A stretch of 64,000 nt of DNA from a virus. Position numbers and translations under genes: made by a program. Location: the IMG/VR virus record IMGVR_UViG_3300028394_000036, positions 1 to 64,000 of that record; one strand, written 5' to 3'. Below, piece by piece: positions 26,443 to 35,150 of this stretch. How positions within the stretch are numbered: position 1 is the first letter of the stretch; each line of letters starts with the position of its first letter. Below the pieces are notes generated by a model. It did not search any database, was not told the DNA's origin, and saw nothing but the letters and a program-made list of their open reading frames with translations.

Positions 26443-26709
26443 TTATTCTTCATAATCGTGTATCTTCACATCAACTGGTCTTTCTTGTAACTGCCGAAAC
26501 GCAGTATACATATCTTCTAAACTTTCACTCATTAAGGTTGGAGAGCCATTTGGGTACAATGGCACTTGTTTTTCATCGGTTATAACTTCATATACCTTGG
26601 TGTCATATACAATAAGGTGTCCGATATAATCACCATCTAAATCATTTGGATCAACGTAGTTGTACAATTCTACAATTTTACCCAGCTTGAATAATTCAGA
26701 ATTAGTCAT
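26443..26709 (-). CDS. Unknown small acidic protein
   Basis: An 88-residue acidic protein (MTNSELFKLGKIVELYNY at the start, VDVKIHDYEE at the end). No motif recognised. It lies between the thioredoxin promoter and a large virion gene, with the same strand and codon style. Function unknown. Confidence 0.55.
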   Translation of the reverse strand: MTNSELFKLGKIVELYNYVDPNDLDGDYIGHLIVYDTKVYEVITDEKQVPLYPNGSPTLMSESLEDMYTAFRQLQERPVDVKIHDYEE

Positions 26710-26736
26710 CTCTAAAGTCCTATATTAATAATAATT

Positions 26737-29484
26737 TTATATACTAAGTCTTATATGCACGTTTACTTCATTGTGTAAAGTTTTCTTTACAGGTCTACTC
26801 AATTTTGCAATGGCGAGTAAGTTTCCTATATCATCATACAAACCAATAGTTGTTATATACACAACTGGATCTTGTATAAAACATGGATATTTTAAAACTT
26901 TTATATTTTCAAAATTTACACCTTCGATGAATGTAGTACCACCAGTTTTAAGAGTTACAACTTTTGGCTTGGAAAAAGTTGGATTATTACTGAAGTTACT
27001 TACATAAACTGGAACTTTAACAGAATAATGTGATGTATTTTTATAAACTACATTTCTAGCTTTCATAGGATAGCCCAATGCTGCTGCACCACTTATTGCG
27101 GTATGTATTTTGAATGCGTTATCACCTTCAATATTACTACCAGTAACCGTGTTAAAGTTTAAGTACGAATTTAACATATTTGCATCTAATTGTATAATGC
27201 CTAATTGAGGAAATACTTTTCCGTATGTTGTGAACTGAGGATTTGTATCTATACTGCCAGTGCCATTGTTATATATACCGTTACCTAAACTACCACTTAC
27301 TATATCATATGAAAATACATTTGGAGAATCTAAGGAAACTTGGTCAGTATTATCTAATGAATTATCAATTAACTGTAATATTTTACCCTGATTGTTCACT
27401 TTTACATTACTGCCAGTATGGTAATTATTCGCAAAGAAACTACCAGATAACTCAGCTAAATTTATTTGAAAATTACCAACATCCAATTTATCACCGAACC
27501 ACTTATTGCGGAAATTTATTAAATAAATATCATTTGAAACAGAAGAAGTAGTGTTATTATAATAAGTAAAATCTTGGCTATAATCTTCGGTACATAGTAA
27601 TCTATACTGTGAATAGGTTGATCGTGTTGCTGTATTCTTTGGTGAAAATTCATCATGTAACGAACCAGAACCATTTTTATTACCGTAAACAACTGAAAAA
27701 TAAGGTGTCTGTGTACAAGAATCACAATCTTCTATATCATAAAAATATGAACTACTGCTTGTTGAGCCGGTAATATAGCAATTTAATTCGTCAACACCAT
27801 TAAAAAGTCCATTAACAGTTCGTAATAAAGTATTTTTTATTATATCATTCGCATCAAATCTTACAACAGTTTTGTGCAAGGATGGTGGAAATTTACATGG
27901 ATACGAACTAACAAGAAAAGAAGATAACGGCTTTAGTAAATCTGAGTTTGTAAGATTTACGGTATTGCCATTCAGTTGAGTTGGAACGGGCAATAGTTCG
28001 TGTAATTCAAGTGGCGTTTGTCTTCCTTTCTTATATTGACTAAAGACTTCTGCTTTTACTTGGTCTGGACAAATACGATACGTTTCTTCATACGCTACTA
28101 ATCTACAACCACACTCAGCAAATTCTTTAGCAACTGCTGGTTGAAGATATTTAATATCTATACAAGAACAACCTTGTAAATCTCTGTTGAGTTTTTGATC
28201 ATCATATTCTATGATTGTTTTTAGTACGGTTTCAATACTAGAAGAATAGAACGTTGTATAATTTACACCATCTTCTTGCATATCCGCTGTTATGCCAGGT
28301 AATAATGTCTCATTTACTGTAGGTGATCCAACGAAATTTGGATTTCTAATTGAAGCGTCACCTATACATACTTTTTTGTAATATACCTTATAGGTTTCTG
28401 TAGTTGTATACGTTGCTTCAAGTCCATCATAACAAGTTCTATATGGAATAGGTACTCTTCGTTGAATATTAACCAACATTCTAGTTGGAGAAAATATTTG
28501 CACATCATCGTCATCTGGTAATTTTACATAATCACGTATTTTATTTAACGTGTAGGATATATCTTTTAAATTATTTGCTTTTTTTATACTATCCAATAAA
28601 TCTAAAGATATATTGTATGCGTTTGTTGTAAGAAAAGAAGAGAGTATTTTATCTTTATTGAATAGATTAGGGATTAATGCCAACACATCATCTTGTGTTA
28701 TTAAATTATTATTTGAATCCGCAAATCTGAATTTTGGAAAACCACTACCAACGGGATAATAAGCATTGTCTGGTTGAACTTCAATGTAAATTTTCCAAGT
28801 ATCATCAGTAGTTGTTACACCATTTCTTATTATTGTGTATATTACACCCTCATTAGTCCACAAACCAAGTGGATTATTTGCCCGTAAGTCATTTGGCTTT
28901 TGATTATAAATCGGTGCTATTGTATTCAATGACCATTGCCAGCGTGTACCATCTTCTTTTAATATAGAAGTATCATCTTCTACAATGTGAACCCCATTAG
29001 TATCTTTCTTTCTAAACTTGAAATCTCTAGCTAGAATAGCAACTGTTTTGAACGTAGATACAAAACGACCACCTGTTTGAGTATCAGTCCAATTTAAAGT
29101 AGTAACCAAATCTGAGTATGGAAATCCACCGTCAAACCAGATAGAACCATCAGACAATATTATATAATGATTACCATTTTCTAACTTACCGTTTATAGCA
29201 TCTGTGATACTCAAATCATTTATAGTAGCGTTATCATACAAATACGGTAAGTTAACAGAAATCAACGCCCCATCTTTTGCATATAATTTTTTATCAATAG
29301 TAATCGGTGTAGTATCTGCTAATGTGGATCTTACCAATTTCTGCTTAGAAACCAAATACTTGATAGGTAATGTATATCTCCAATTACCATTAAAATCCGT
29401 TAGTTCTGATTGGAATGGTAAATTTTCTCTTTCATATTCTACCCATGGGGTATATTGACACAATGATATATTTTGATCTGCCAT
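26737..29484 (-). CDS. Large virion structural protein (probable baseplate or fibre component)
   Basis: A 915-residue protein, rich in Asn, Thr, Ser and Tyr with alternating polar strands, as in tail-associated proteins. It has no signal peptide or membrane segment. A cysteine-rich region lies in the middle (about residues 430-490, including QGCSCIDIKY and AECGCRL). The end, VYITTIGLYDDIGNLLAIAKL followed by a KK turn and a strand VNVHIRLSI, looks like a folded beta domain. Assignment as virion protein rests on size, composition and the company of late-type genes; the exact position in the particle is not known. Confidence 0.5.
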   Translation of the reverse strand: MADQNISLCQYTPWVEYERENLPFQSELTDFNGNWRYTLPIKYLVSKQKLVRSTLADTTPITIDKKLYAKDGALISVNLPYLYDNATINDLSITDAINGKLENGNHYIILSDGSIWFDGGFPYSDLVTTLNWTDTQTGGRFVSTFKTVAILARDFKFRKKDTNGVHIVEDDTSILKEDGTRWQWSLNTIAPIYNQKPNDLRANNPLGLWTNEGVIYTIIRNGVTTTDDTWKIYIEVQPDNAYYPVGSGFPKFRFADSNNNLITQDDVLALIPNLFNKDKILSSFLTTNAYNISLDLLDSIKKANNLKDISYTLNKIRDYVKLPDDDDVQIFSPTRMLVNIQRRVPIPYRTCYDGLEATYTTTETYKVYYKKVCIGDASIRNPNFVGSPTVNETLLPGITADMQEDGVNYTTFYSSSIETVLKTIIEYDDQKLNRDLQGCSCIDIKYLQPAVAKEFAECGCRLVAYEETYRICPDQVKAEVFSQYKKGRQTPLELHELLPVPTQLNGNTVNLTNSDLLKPLSSFLVSSYPCKFPPSLHKTVVRFDANDIIKNTLLRTVNGLFNGVDELNCYITGSTSSSSYFYDIEDCDSCTQTPYFSVVYGNKNGSGSLHDEFSPKNTATRSTYSQYRLLCTEDYSQDFTYYNNTTSSVSNDIYLINFRNKWFGDKLDVGNFQINLAELSGSFFANNYHTGSNVKVNNQGKILQLIDNSLDNTDQVSLDSPNVFSYDIVSGSLGNGIYNNGTGSIDTNPQFTTYGKVFPQLGIIQLDANMLNSYLNFNTVTGSNIEGDNAFKIHTAISGAAALGYPMKARNVVYKNTSHYSVKVPVYVSNFSNNPTFSKPKVVTLKTGGTTFIEGVNFENIKVLKYPCFIQDPVVYITTIGLYDDIGNLLAIAKLSRPVKKTLHNEVNVHIRLSI

Positions 29485-29533
29485 AATATAACTTTTTATC
29501 TATTAAATGTATTAAAAACGTAACAATTCATAT

Positions 29534-29887
29534 TTAACCAATTGCAGAATATATTACACCGAACTCTTGTGAGCTAAATTGTTCTTTTGCAGCAGATAAT
29601 AATATGCTTTTAATTTCTGTTATATATTGATCGATGAAATAGTGTGAGCCTTCTTCTGCTTTTACGATTTCTTTTACCGCTTCTAATACTTTTTGGTATT
29701 TTTTATCACCAACTAATTTTGCAAGTTCAAGAAGTCCTGATACCATGTCTTTATCTTCTTCACAGAACTTAATTATTTTTTTAACAGAAGTTTCTACTTT
29801 TTTATCGAGGCCTTCAACTTCTTCACGAATCTGTTTTAATACATCACCTGCTTCTGCTAACAGTTGTGTTCTTGATGATATGTTCAT
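29534..29887 (-). CDS. Small helical protein, paralogue of the 30768 gene
   Basis: A 117-residue all-helical, charged protein. Its second half aligns with the protein at 30768-31139: LLELAKLVGDKKYQKVLEAV against LSELAKHLKSKKHQLLLQAI, and the ends FSSQEFGVIYSAIG against MNAKEYSAIMGSM. The N-terminus MNISSRTQLLAEAG has a potential prohead-protease site LAE|A. Function unknown; possibly a packaged or scaffold-type small protein. Confidence 0.6.
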   Translation of the reverse strand: MNISSRTQLLAEAGDVLKQIREEVEGLDKKVETSVKKIIKFCEEDKDMVSGLLELAKLVGDKKYQKVLEAVKEIVKAEEGSHYFIDQYITEIKSILLSAAKEQFSSQEFGVIYSAIG

Positions 29888-29890
29888 TTT

Positions 29891-30097
29891 TTAACTCCTA
29901 CGAGATAAGATAAAATAAAGTCCAAAAAATAATAGAGCTACCGAATAAAATATAATATCGGTAAGTATGTAGCTCCCCGTAAATTTCATCACTAAAGCAA
30001 AAGCCGCATCGAATCCAAGAGGATTGAAGAATGTCCCAAGCACTAAACATATTTTTGCCAATACATTTCTGTATTCTTTTTGTTTTTTTTCTGACAT
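29891..30097 (-). CDS. Small membrane protein, two transmembrane helices
   Basis: A 68-residue protein with a charged start (MSEKKQKEYRNVLAK) and two hydrophobic stretches, about residues 16-38 and 44-63, ending SRRS. It would sit in the inner membrane with both ends inside. A late-type TATTTATA lies 50 bases upstream. The holin-like size and topology are suggestive, but no endolysin is adjacent, so function is left open. A competing frame starting at 30110 gives a less natural, Trp/Cys-rich product. Confidence 0.6.
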   Translation of the reverse strand: MSEKKQKEYRNVLAKICLVLGTFFNPLGFDAAFALVMKFTGSYILTDIIFYSVALLFFGLYFILSRRS

Positions 30098-30146
30098 TCC
30101 ACCATCCCATTTAGAGTTGCCTTAATGTGATAAATACGATTGTATC

Positions 30147-30154
30147 TATAAATA
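30147..30154 (-). promoter_or_regulatory. Late-type motif TATTTATA
   Basis: Coding strand CCATATTTATAGATAC, just after a strong terminator and 50 bases before the small membrane protein gene. Position directly after the terminator makes a new promoter here plausible. Confidence 0.5.
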
Positions 30155-30160
30155 TGGGAT

Positions 30161-30191
30161 AAATAAAAAAGGGTGATGTTTCCATCACCCT
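30161..30191 (-). terminator. Rho-independent terminator after the Hc1-like gene
   Basis: On the coding strand a perfect 9-bp stem AGGGTGATG/CATCACCCT closes a GAAA loop and is followed by TTTTTTATTT. It begins six bases after the stop codon of the small basic protein. Confidence 0.9.
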
Positions 30192-30196
30192 AATTT

Positions 30197-30376
30197 CTAT
30201 TGCTTTGCTACCTTAGCTTCCGTCACAGAAGCCTGGTTATACGGTGTAATTAATTTCTTAATTCCACCTGCTGCTTTACGAGCAATTGCAGCGTCTTTCT
30301 TTTTTGTTGAATTGTGAGCTACCACAAACTCATTGAACAAATTTGAAATCTGTTCAAATAATTCTTGTTTAGTCAT
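30197..30376 (-). CDS. Histone H1-like (Hc1-type) small basic protein
   Basis: A 59-residue basic protein read from the ATG at 30376, with AGGAG eight bases upstream, to a TAG at 30197-30199. A first helix (TKQELFEQISNLFNEFV) is followed by NSTKKKDAAIARKAAGGIKK, resembling the NKAAGTRARKALQEIKK-type core of Bacteroidota Hc1 histone-like proteins. It should bind DNA non-specifically. A strong terminator follows directly. Length matches the short Hc1 class. A host-chromatin-mimicking or packaged DNA-binding role is inference. Confidence 0.6.
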   Translation of the reverse strand: MTKQELFEQISNLFNEFVVAHNSTKKKDAAIARKAAGGIKKLITPYNQASVTEAKVAKQ

Positions 30377-30442
30377 AACAAGTCTCCTAACTTATAAAAA
30401 ATGTGTGTTATAGTTCTATGGATTCATTTTAAAAATTATTAT

Positions 30443-30715
30443 TTATTTTACTTTATCCAATCCATCAATTCTTTCATGTAAGAATTTTATTTCTTTTTCA
30501 ATCTTTGAACCGAAACTGTCAATTCTGGAATCTAGTGTTCTTCTGATTTCTCTTTCATTATCAACAATAATTCTATCCATCGTATCTTGGTTTCTAACTA
30601 AATTATTTAGTTCTTTGTTTGTTTTGTTTATTCTGAACATACCCACAACTACAACTGCAACTGCCGTTAAAACTGTAACTGCACATATACCCATAAAAAA
30701 TGATGTAATATCCAT
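30443..30715 (-). CDS. Membrane-anchored coiled-coil protein
   Basis: A 90-residue protein with one N-terminal hydrophobic helix (about residues 5-26, VTVLTAVAVVVVGMF) and a following charged coiled-coil of about 55 residues. It probably is anchored in the inner membrane with the coil in the cytoplasm. Spanin or lysis-accessory roles are possible by topology only. It is clustered with another small membrane protein and the Hc1-like gene. Confidence 0.6.
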   Translation of the reverse strand: MDITSFFMGICAVTVLTAVAVVVVGMFRINKTNKELNNLVRNQDTMDRIIVDNEREIRRTLDSRIDSFGSKIEKEIKFLHERIDGLDKVK

Positions 30716-30767
30716 AACTATACTCCTTCATTATTCCAAAGAACTATAACACCTTTAACTATTTAAT

Positions 30768-31139
30768 TTACATCGAACCCATAATAGCAGAATACTCTTT
30801 AGCATTCATACTTTTTTTAGCGAGTGCTGTCAATTCATCATATATACGATCTCTATATTTACTAATTTCACTTGGTAGAGAACCTTCTACTTCATGAATA
30901 TCATCAATTGCTTGCAACAAAAGTTGATGTTTTTTTGATTTTAAATGTTTTGCCAATTCACTCAATGTATCGGTATGTTGATTATTATCTGTAAATTTTT
31001 CCATTTTATTCACAAGATTTCTTATTGGTGAAGAAACTTCTTCTTGAGCGGCTTCTTTTACCATCTTTGAAAATTTACTTGTTACTCTGTTTTGCAGTTC
31101 TCTGCCTTCATTAACTAAATCTCTCACTATATTCTCCAA
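30768..31139 (-). CDS. Small helical protein, paralogue of the 29534 gene
   Basis: A 123-residue helical protein. Residues from about 58 to the end align with the protein at 29534 (LSELAKHLKSKKHQ, then a helix, then KEYSAIM). The N-terminal part differs and is longer, with a VNE|G sequence at residue 11 that resembles a weak prohead-protease site. The two copies flank the membrane and Hc1-like genes, so the block may have arisen by local duplication. Confidence 0.6.
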   Translation of the reverse strand: MENIVRDLVNEGRELQNRVTSKFSKMVKEAAQEEVSSPIRNLVNKMEKFTDNNQHTDTLSELAKHLKSKKHQLLLQAIDDIHEVEGSLPSEISKYRDRIYDELTALAKKSMNAKEYSAIMGSM

Positions 31140-31181
31140 ATTAATTACTGTGATGTTTACATATACAATAACTATATAAAA

Positions 31182-33035
31182 TTATTTTATCTCACACGCA
31201 CCACCTGCACACGCTAATTCACCAGACAAATCAGTATTGTCATCCATTTCTATAATTTTTGATAAATCAACATCGTGTAGTGTTTCTAGTAACTGATTAT
31301 ACTTTTCTTCTGAAATGTCTTCAAATGGTGCTTGAATATACGAGCCACCATCATAGTTAAGAACAGAAAGTCCGTTGAAATGTTCTTTGTTTTCCCACAT
31401 CCAATTACCTACCGCATCCCATTCATGTTCACGAATAGAAACTGTTGCAGAAATATTATGAGTGTTCATACCAGTTCTATGTCCTGGTTTTATCCATTGT
31501 TGATTAAACAATTTTACTCTTTCTAATAATTGTAATGGTGATTCACTACGAAGAATCGATCCCTCTGGTGCTTTTTGTGGAACACCAATTACCGCAGTAT
31601 CATGTGGTCTGAAGTATTCATCTTCAACCAGCTCTGGATGATTGATTGCAAGATAAGAATAAATTGCTTCATTCTTTCCAACACGAACTCTACGTAAATA
31701 AAATTCATTATGCCATGCATGAATACCAGATGAACACCCAAGAGTTAAAGATGATGTACCTGCTGGTTTAATTGTTGTTGTACGAGCAGATTTATTAATA
31801 TCAAGTATGGAAGCAACTCTTTCATTTTCTTCTCTTGATACTTTAGCTGCTGCTTTTAAATCCAGTTTCGTTACTTTACCAGAACCAATACCTGTCATAC
31901 CAACACCGAGTAGAGCATCTTTCTCAGTTGTTCTTTGCCAAATAGGGCGAAGATAATGGAAGTCTGTATAACCAGCTTGAAGTGTACCAATGAATGTAGC
32001 AGCACGTACTCTTGCTTCTAAATCTTCTTGGTCAGCAACATCTGATACATTTACTTCACAGAGGTTACAAAATTGGAAAGGACGAAGTGCAATTTCACAA
32101 CATGGATTTGTTCCCCAATCTTTATCGTTAGAAAGATAAATACCAGGTTCACCTGCGTTAGATAATTCTATTTTCTTCCAAAGTGATTTGAAGAATTCTT
32201 CAGATACTTTACTACGAAGAAGAACGGCAGAATTATTTGCTCTACCACGTTGCGGATCTAATTCCCACCAGTTTCCAAACTTACATGAAATCATATCGTC
32301 ATCATCTGCGGAGAAAAGAGAAATGAGAGCAGCACGACGAATACCACCTGCAAGAACTGCATCTGCAATATGGCAAACAATATCATGTACTTCAATCGGT
32401 GAAAGTTGTTCACCATCGCCTTTCAAATCAAGAATAGCACGAATTTTTTCAATACAAATTTTAAGTGGTTCAGGACCAGGTGCTTTACCACCACTTGTAA
32501 TTAAACGAGCACCTTTCTGACGAATATCTGAATAATCAAATCGAATAGAAGAACCACCTGTGAAATAAGACTTTAGTAGTGCCTTAACCGCATCAGCCCA
32601 ACCTTCAATTGAATCACCAATAAGATAACGACGTTCTTTAGATTTTGGTTTATGAATAGGAGGAAGTTGTTCTACATGGTGCTTTTGAACTGAATAACCT
32701 ACACCTGTACCGCCAAGTAAAAGAAACATTACTTCAGCAAATGCGCGCCAATCATCAATTGGTAAATACGCACAGTTGTAAATTCTATTTGGTGAAATTT
32801 CAATTGGCTTACCACCAAATTGAAGTGAACGCATCGATGGAAGTACTTTTTTATCATAAACAAACTTATAGACATTTTCAATTTCATCTACTAGTTTAGG
32901 GTATTTACGTTGGTGCATTTCTTTGTTTCTTGTTACTAACTCCGTCCAAGTTTCTCTTCTATTTACTTCTGGTAAGTAACGAGCATATTTCATATATACT
33001 GTTATCTCAGAAAGAATTCTATTGCTAATATTCAT
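31182..33035 (-). CDS. nrdJ: Class II (adenosylcobalamin-dependent) ribonucleotide reductase
   Basis: A 617-residue monomeric class II reductase, related to the Lactobacillus enzyme. Readable active-site parts: NCAYLPI with the first substrate Cys, GGTGVGYSV, the radical-site segment NPCCEIAL with Cys and Glu, FCNLCEV, and the C-terminal reductant pair C-x4-C in CAGGACEIK. It makes deoxyribonucleotides without oxygen or a second subunit, but needs host B12. It is shorter than the 739-residue type enzyme, chiefly in surface regions. Thioredoxin in this window may reduce it. Preceded by a hairpin terminator. Confidence 0.92.
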   Translation of the reverse strand: MNISNRILSEITVYMKYARYLPEVNRRETWTELVTRNKEMHQRKYPKLVDEIENVYKFVYDKKVLPSMRSLQFGGKPIEISPNRIYNCAYLPIDDWRAFAEVMFLLLGGTGVGYSVQKHHVEQLPPIHKPKSKERRYLIGDSIEGWADAVKALLKSYFTGGSSIRFDYSDIRQKGARLITSGGKAPGPEPLKICIEKIRAILDLKGDGEQLSPIEVHDIVCHIADAVLAGGIRRAALISLFSADDDDMISCKFGNWWELDPQRGRANNSAVLLRSKVSEEFFKSLWKKIELSNAGEPGIYLSNDKDWGTNPCCEIALRPFQFCNLCEVNVSDVADQEDLEARVRAATFIGTLQAGYTDFHYLRPIWQRTTEKDALLGVGMTGIGSGKVTKLDLKAAAKVSREENERVASILDINKSARTTTIKPAGTSSLTLGCSSGIHAWHNEFYLRRVRVGKNEAIYSYLAINHPELVEDEYFRPHDTAVIGVPQKAPEGSILRSESPLQLLERVKLFNQQWIKPGHRTGMNTHNISATVSIREHEWDAVGNWMWENKEHFNGLSVLNYDGGSYIQAPFEDISEEKYNQLLETLHDVDLSKIIEMDDNTDLSGELACAGGACEIK

Positions 33036-33074
33036 TTATTTCTCCATCATTTTTTTTATTGAAAACGTCATTTT

Positions 33075-33120
33075 TATTATAAAAATCAAAACCACATACG
33101 AATAAGTATATGGTTTTGAT
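33075..33120 (-). terminator. Hairpin terminator between the transferase-like gene and nrdJ
   Basis: Arms at 33085-33099 and 33106-33120 pair over 15 bases with one G-T wobble around a 6-base loop; on the coding strand the stem is followed by TTTTTATAATAAAAA. AU-rich but long enough to be an intrinsic terminator. Confidence 0.65.
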
Positions 33121-33144
33121 TAAAAAAATTGGGTTTTAATAAAA

Positions 33145-33720
33145 TTATTTCATAACCCATTTTTCACCGTCCCACCACTCAAAATTAGGTAATTCTGCTT
33201 TATAAGCAAACTCATCATACCACTCTGAAATATACACATACGGATAAGAGTGCTCTCTTAACTTATTTAAAAAGAAGTAGTGAACCATTGGTGTTATACC
33301 ACTTTTATTCAATCTACCCCCAAATGAAGTAGATACATATGGTATATCATCAAACCATTGCAATATCGCAAAAACAGAATCGTCGAAGTAATAGATTTCA
33401 TGTGGAAGTAAAACAGTATACGCTACCTCATCTAAGACTACGGCAGGATATAAATGCTTACAATTTTCCAATATCTGTTTGTAATCACCGTCAGTTGATA
33501 CTTTTATTTTGTTCAACCTACGCCTTCTGTTACCAGAAATAGGAGCAATTTTTACTCTAGATGATCTTGACTGATACCATTTTCCATCACGGGTTGGCAA
33601 CCAACCACTTTCAAACAATTCTTTATTAGATTCACCATCAGGAAAACAAAACAATTCACATAAAGTCGCGCCACTTTCTAAGTCATACTTACCGTTTACG
33701 TGACTTACCATTGTTTTCAT
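33145..33720 (-). CDS. Aminoacyl-tRNA-protein transferase-like (ATE/GNAT-fold) protein
   Basis: A 191-residue protein, start at 33720 preferred (GAGAG six bases upstream). The order of segments fits leucyl/arginyl-tRNA-protein transferases: an N-terminal GWLPTRDGKWYQSRSSRVKI (compare GFRRSG...YRPxC..C), a SGNRRRRLNK basic turn, a strand AILQWFDD, then HYFFLNKL and PYVYISEWYDEFAYKAEL, close to the family YVYLGYWI..s.kMxYK. The Cys residues of the true enzymes are absent. So it shares the GNAT-like fold at most; activity is doubtful. A related N-acyltransferase is the alternative. Confidence 0.45.
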   Translation of the reverse strand: MKTMVSHVNGKYDLESGATLCELFCFPDGESNKELFESGWLPTRDGKWYQSRSSRVKIAPISGNRRRRLNKIKVSTDGDYKQILENCKHLYPAVVLDEVAYTVLLPHEIYYFDDSVFAILQWFDDIPYVSTSFGGRLNKSGITPMVHYFFLNKLREHSYPYVYISEWYDEFAYKAELPNFEWWDGEKWVMK

Positions 33721-33797
33721 TCTGTACTCTCGTTTGTGAATAATCATGTATTATTCGTAACAACGAAACATGATAAAACGATAGCATTGTATAAGTA

Positions 33798-35150
33798 TTA
33801 GAATCCTTCTAATTCTTTGAATTTTTGTGAAAGTGCTTTCTTTACATTCTTTTCCCCTTTCATAGTAACCGTTACAGTTTTACCCATATCGGAGTTAGGT
33901 TCGTATATTTCTATATGGCCAGTCATTGTGTTTACCTTACTTGGAAATGTCATACCATCTGGACCAAACCTATTTTTAATAATATGCCATCTACCTGTAC
34001 CACCAACTTTATCATCTAACTTTCTTGATAGTGACATTACAAAGTCAGCAATCATCATTTTATTATATGATTCTGAAACCTTACCACCTTCGATAACATC
34101 GTCTTCCAATGAAGAACGATTTGCTTGTGAAGCAGTCCAAATTGGAAGTTGATATAAACCTGCAATTCCTCTAAGGTCTTCGTAAATATCGTTTAACTCT
34201 AATCTCTTATCACCTGCTTTTGCGGGTTTAATCAAGTCTGCGTAATCAACAATAATCAAATCGGGTGGTTTGCCTTGACTAATACATTTCTCTATATGAG
34301 AAGTGAGTGTGTTAATCGATGGAGTTTTTGTTGGATAATATTTAACAATCAATTCACCTTTTAAGTTCTCCATTGCTGATTTAATTTTTTCTTGTGCGTG
34401 TTCTTCGGCTAAGTTTTGAAAAGCAATCTTTGTGAAGTAAGCATCGAATCTTCTTGCAACATAATGTTGATTCAATTCAAGTGTATAATAAATAACACGT
34501 TTACCTGCTTTAACTGCATTTGCAGCAACACTTACTAAGCCCCATGACTTACCACCACCTGCTGGTGCAACTAGTACACCAAGTTCTCCTTCTGCTAACC
34601 CACCTGACATAATGTCATTTATAATATTCCAACCAGTTGGAACACACACTCTCGCACCTTCTGCATAGCGAGATATTACATCAATTTTATATTCATGTCC
34701 AATATCTTTGTCCGCTCCTGCTTTAAGTGCATTATCAATTTTCTTTTTAATCAAATCATACTTACCACTTCTTAACAAATCAACTGATTCTAATATCGCT
34801 ATTTTCATCTTTTGATTTTTACAAAATTCAAGTACAGTATTTTTAACATATTCATCATCTGAATTGTCTGTGTACTTTTTTACTTGTTTAAGTGCATCAA
34901 CTACCGTTGTTTTCAATATTTTATCTTCTACCACTAGTAATTCAGATTTGAATACATCTGATGTTGGTGGGCTTTTATATTTCTCATAATAAGAAATAAT
35001 CTTCTCAACTAACCAAGAGTTTGCCTGTGATTCAAAATAAGTTGGATCTATAAGGTCTGACACTTGTTGTAAGAATTCTCTATCTTTCAATAGTGAAATA
35101 ATTACTTTTGTTTGAAACGTTTGACCGTATTGGGATAAATTATCCTGCAT
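33798..35150 (-). CDS. 41: Replicative DNA helicase (T4 gp41, DnaB type)
   Basis: A 450-residue RecA-fold hexameric helicase. The N-terminal helical domain carries LLKDREFLQQVSDLIDPTYF; the C-terminal motor has Walker A APAGGGKSWG at about 195, LIIVDYADLIKP as Walker B and a later SRKLDDK with catalytic basic residues. It unwinds DNA ahead of gp43. Its start overlaps the RNase H end by 11 bases. No primase gene is in the window. Confidence 0.9.
   Translation of the reverse strand: MQDNLSQYGQTFQTKVIISLLKDREFLQQVSDLIDPTYFESQANSWLVEKIISYYEKYKSPPTSDVFKSELLVVEDKILKTTVVDALKQVKKYTDNSDDEYVKNTVLEFCKNQKMKIAILESVDLLRSGKYDLIKKKIDNALKAGADKDIGHEYKIDVISRYAEGARVCVPTGWNIINDIMSGGLAEGELGVLVAPAGGGKSWGLVSVAANAVKAGKRVIYYTLELNQHYVARRFDAYFTKIAFQNLAEEHAQEKIKSAMENLKGELIVKYYPTKTPSINTLTSHIEKCISQGKPPDLIIVDYADLIKPAKAGDKRLELNDIYEDLRGIAGLYQLPIWTASQANRSSLEDDVIEGGKVSESYNKMMIADFVMSLSRKLDDKVGGTGRWHIIKNRFGPDGMTFPSKVNTMTGHIEIYEPNSDMGKTVTVTMKGEKNVKKALSQKFKELEGF

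Noticed and set aside
29898-30110. Alternative 70-codon frame overlapping the small membrane protein
   Set aside because: Trp/Cys-rich product without clear hydrophobic organisation; the overlapping 68-codon frame has two good membrane helices.
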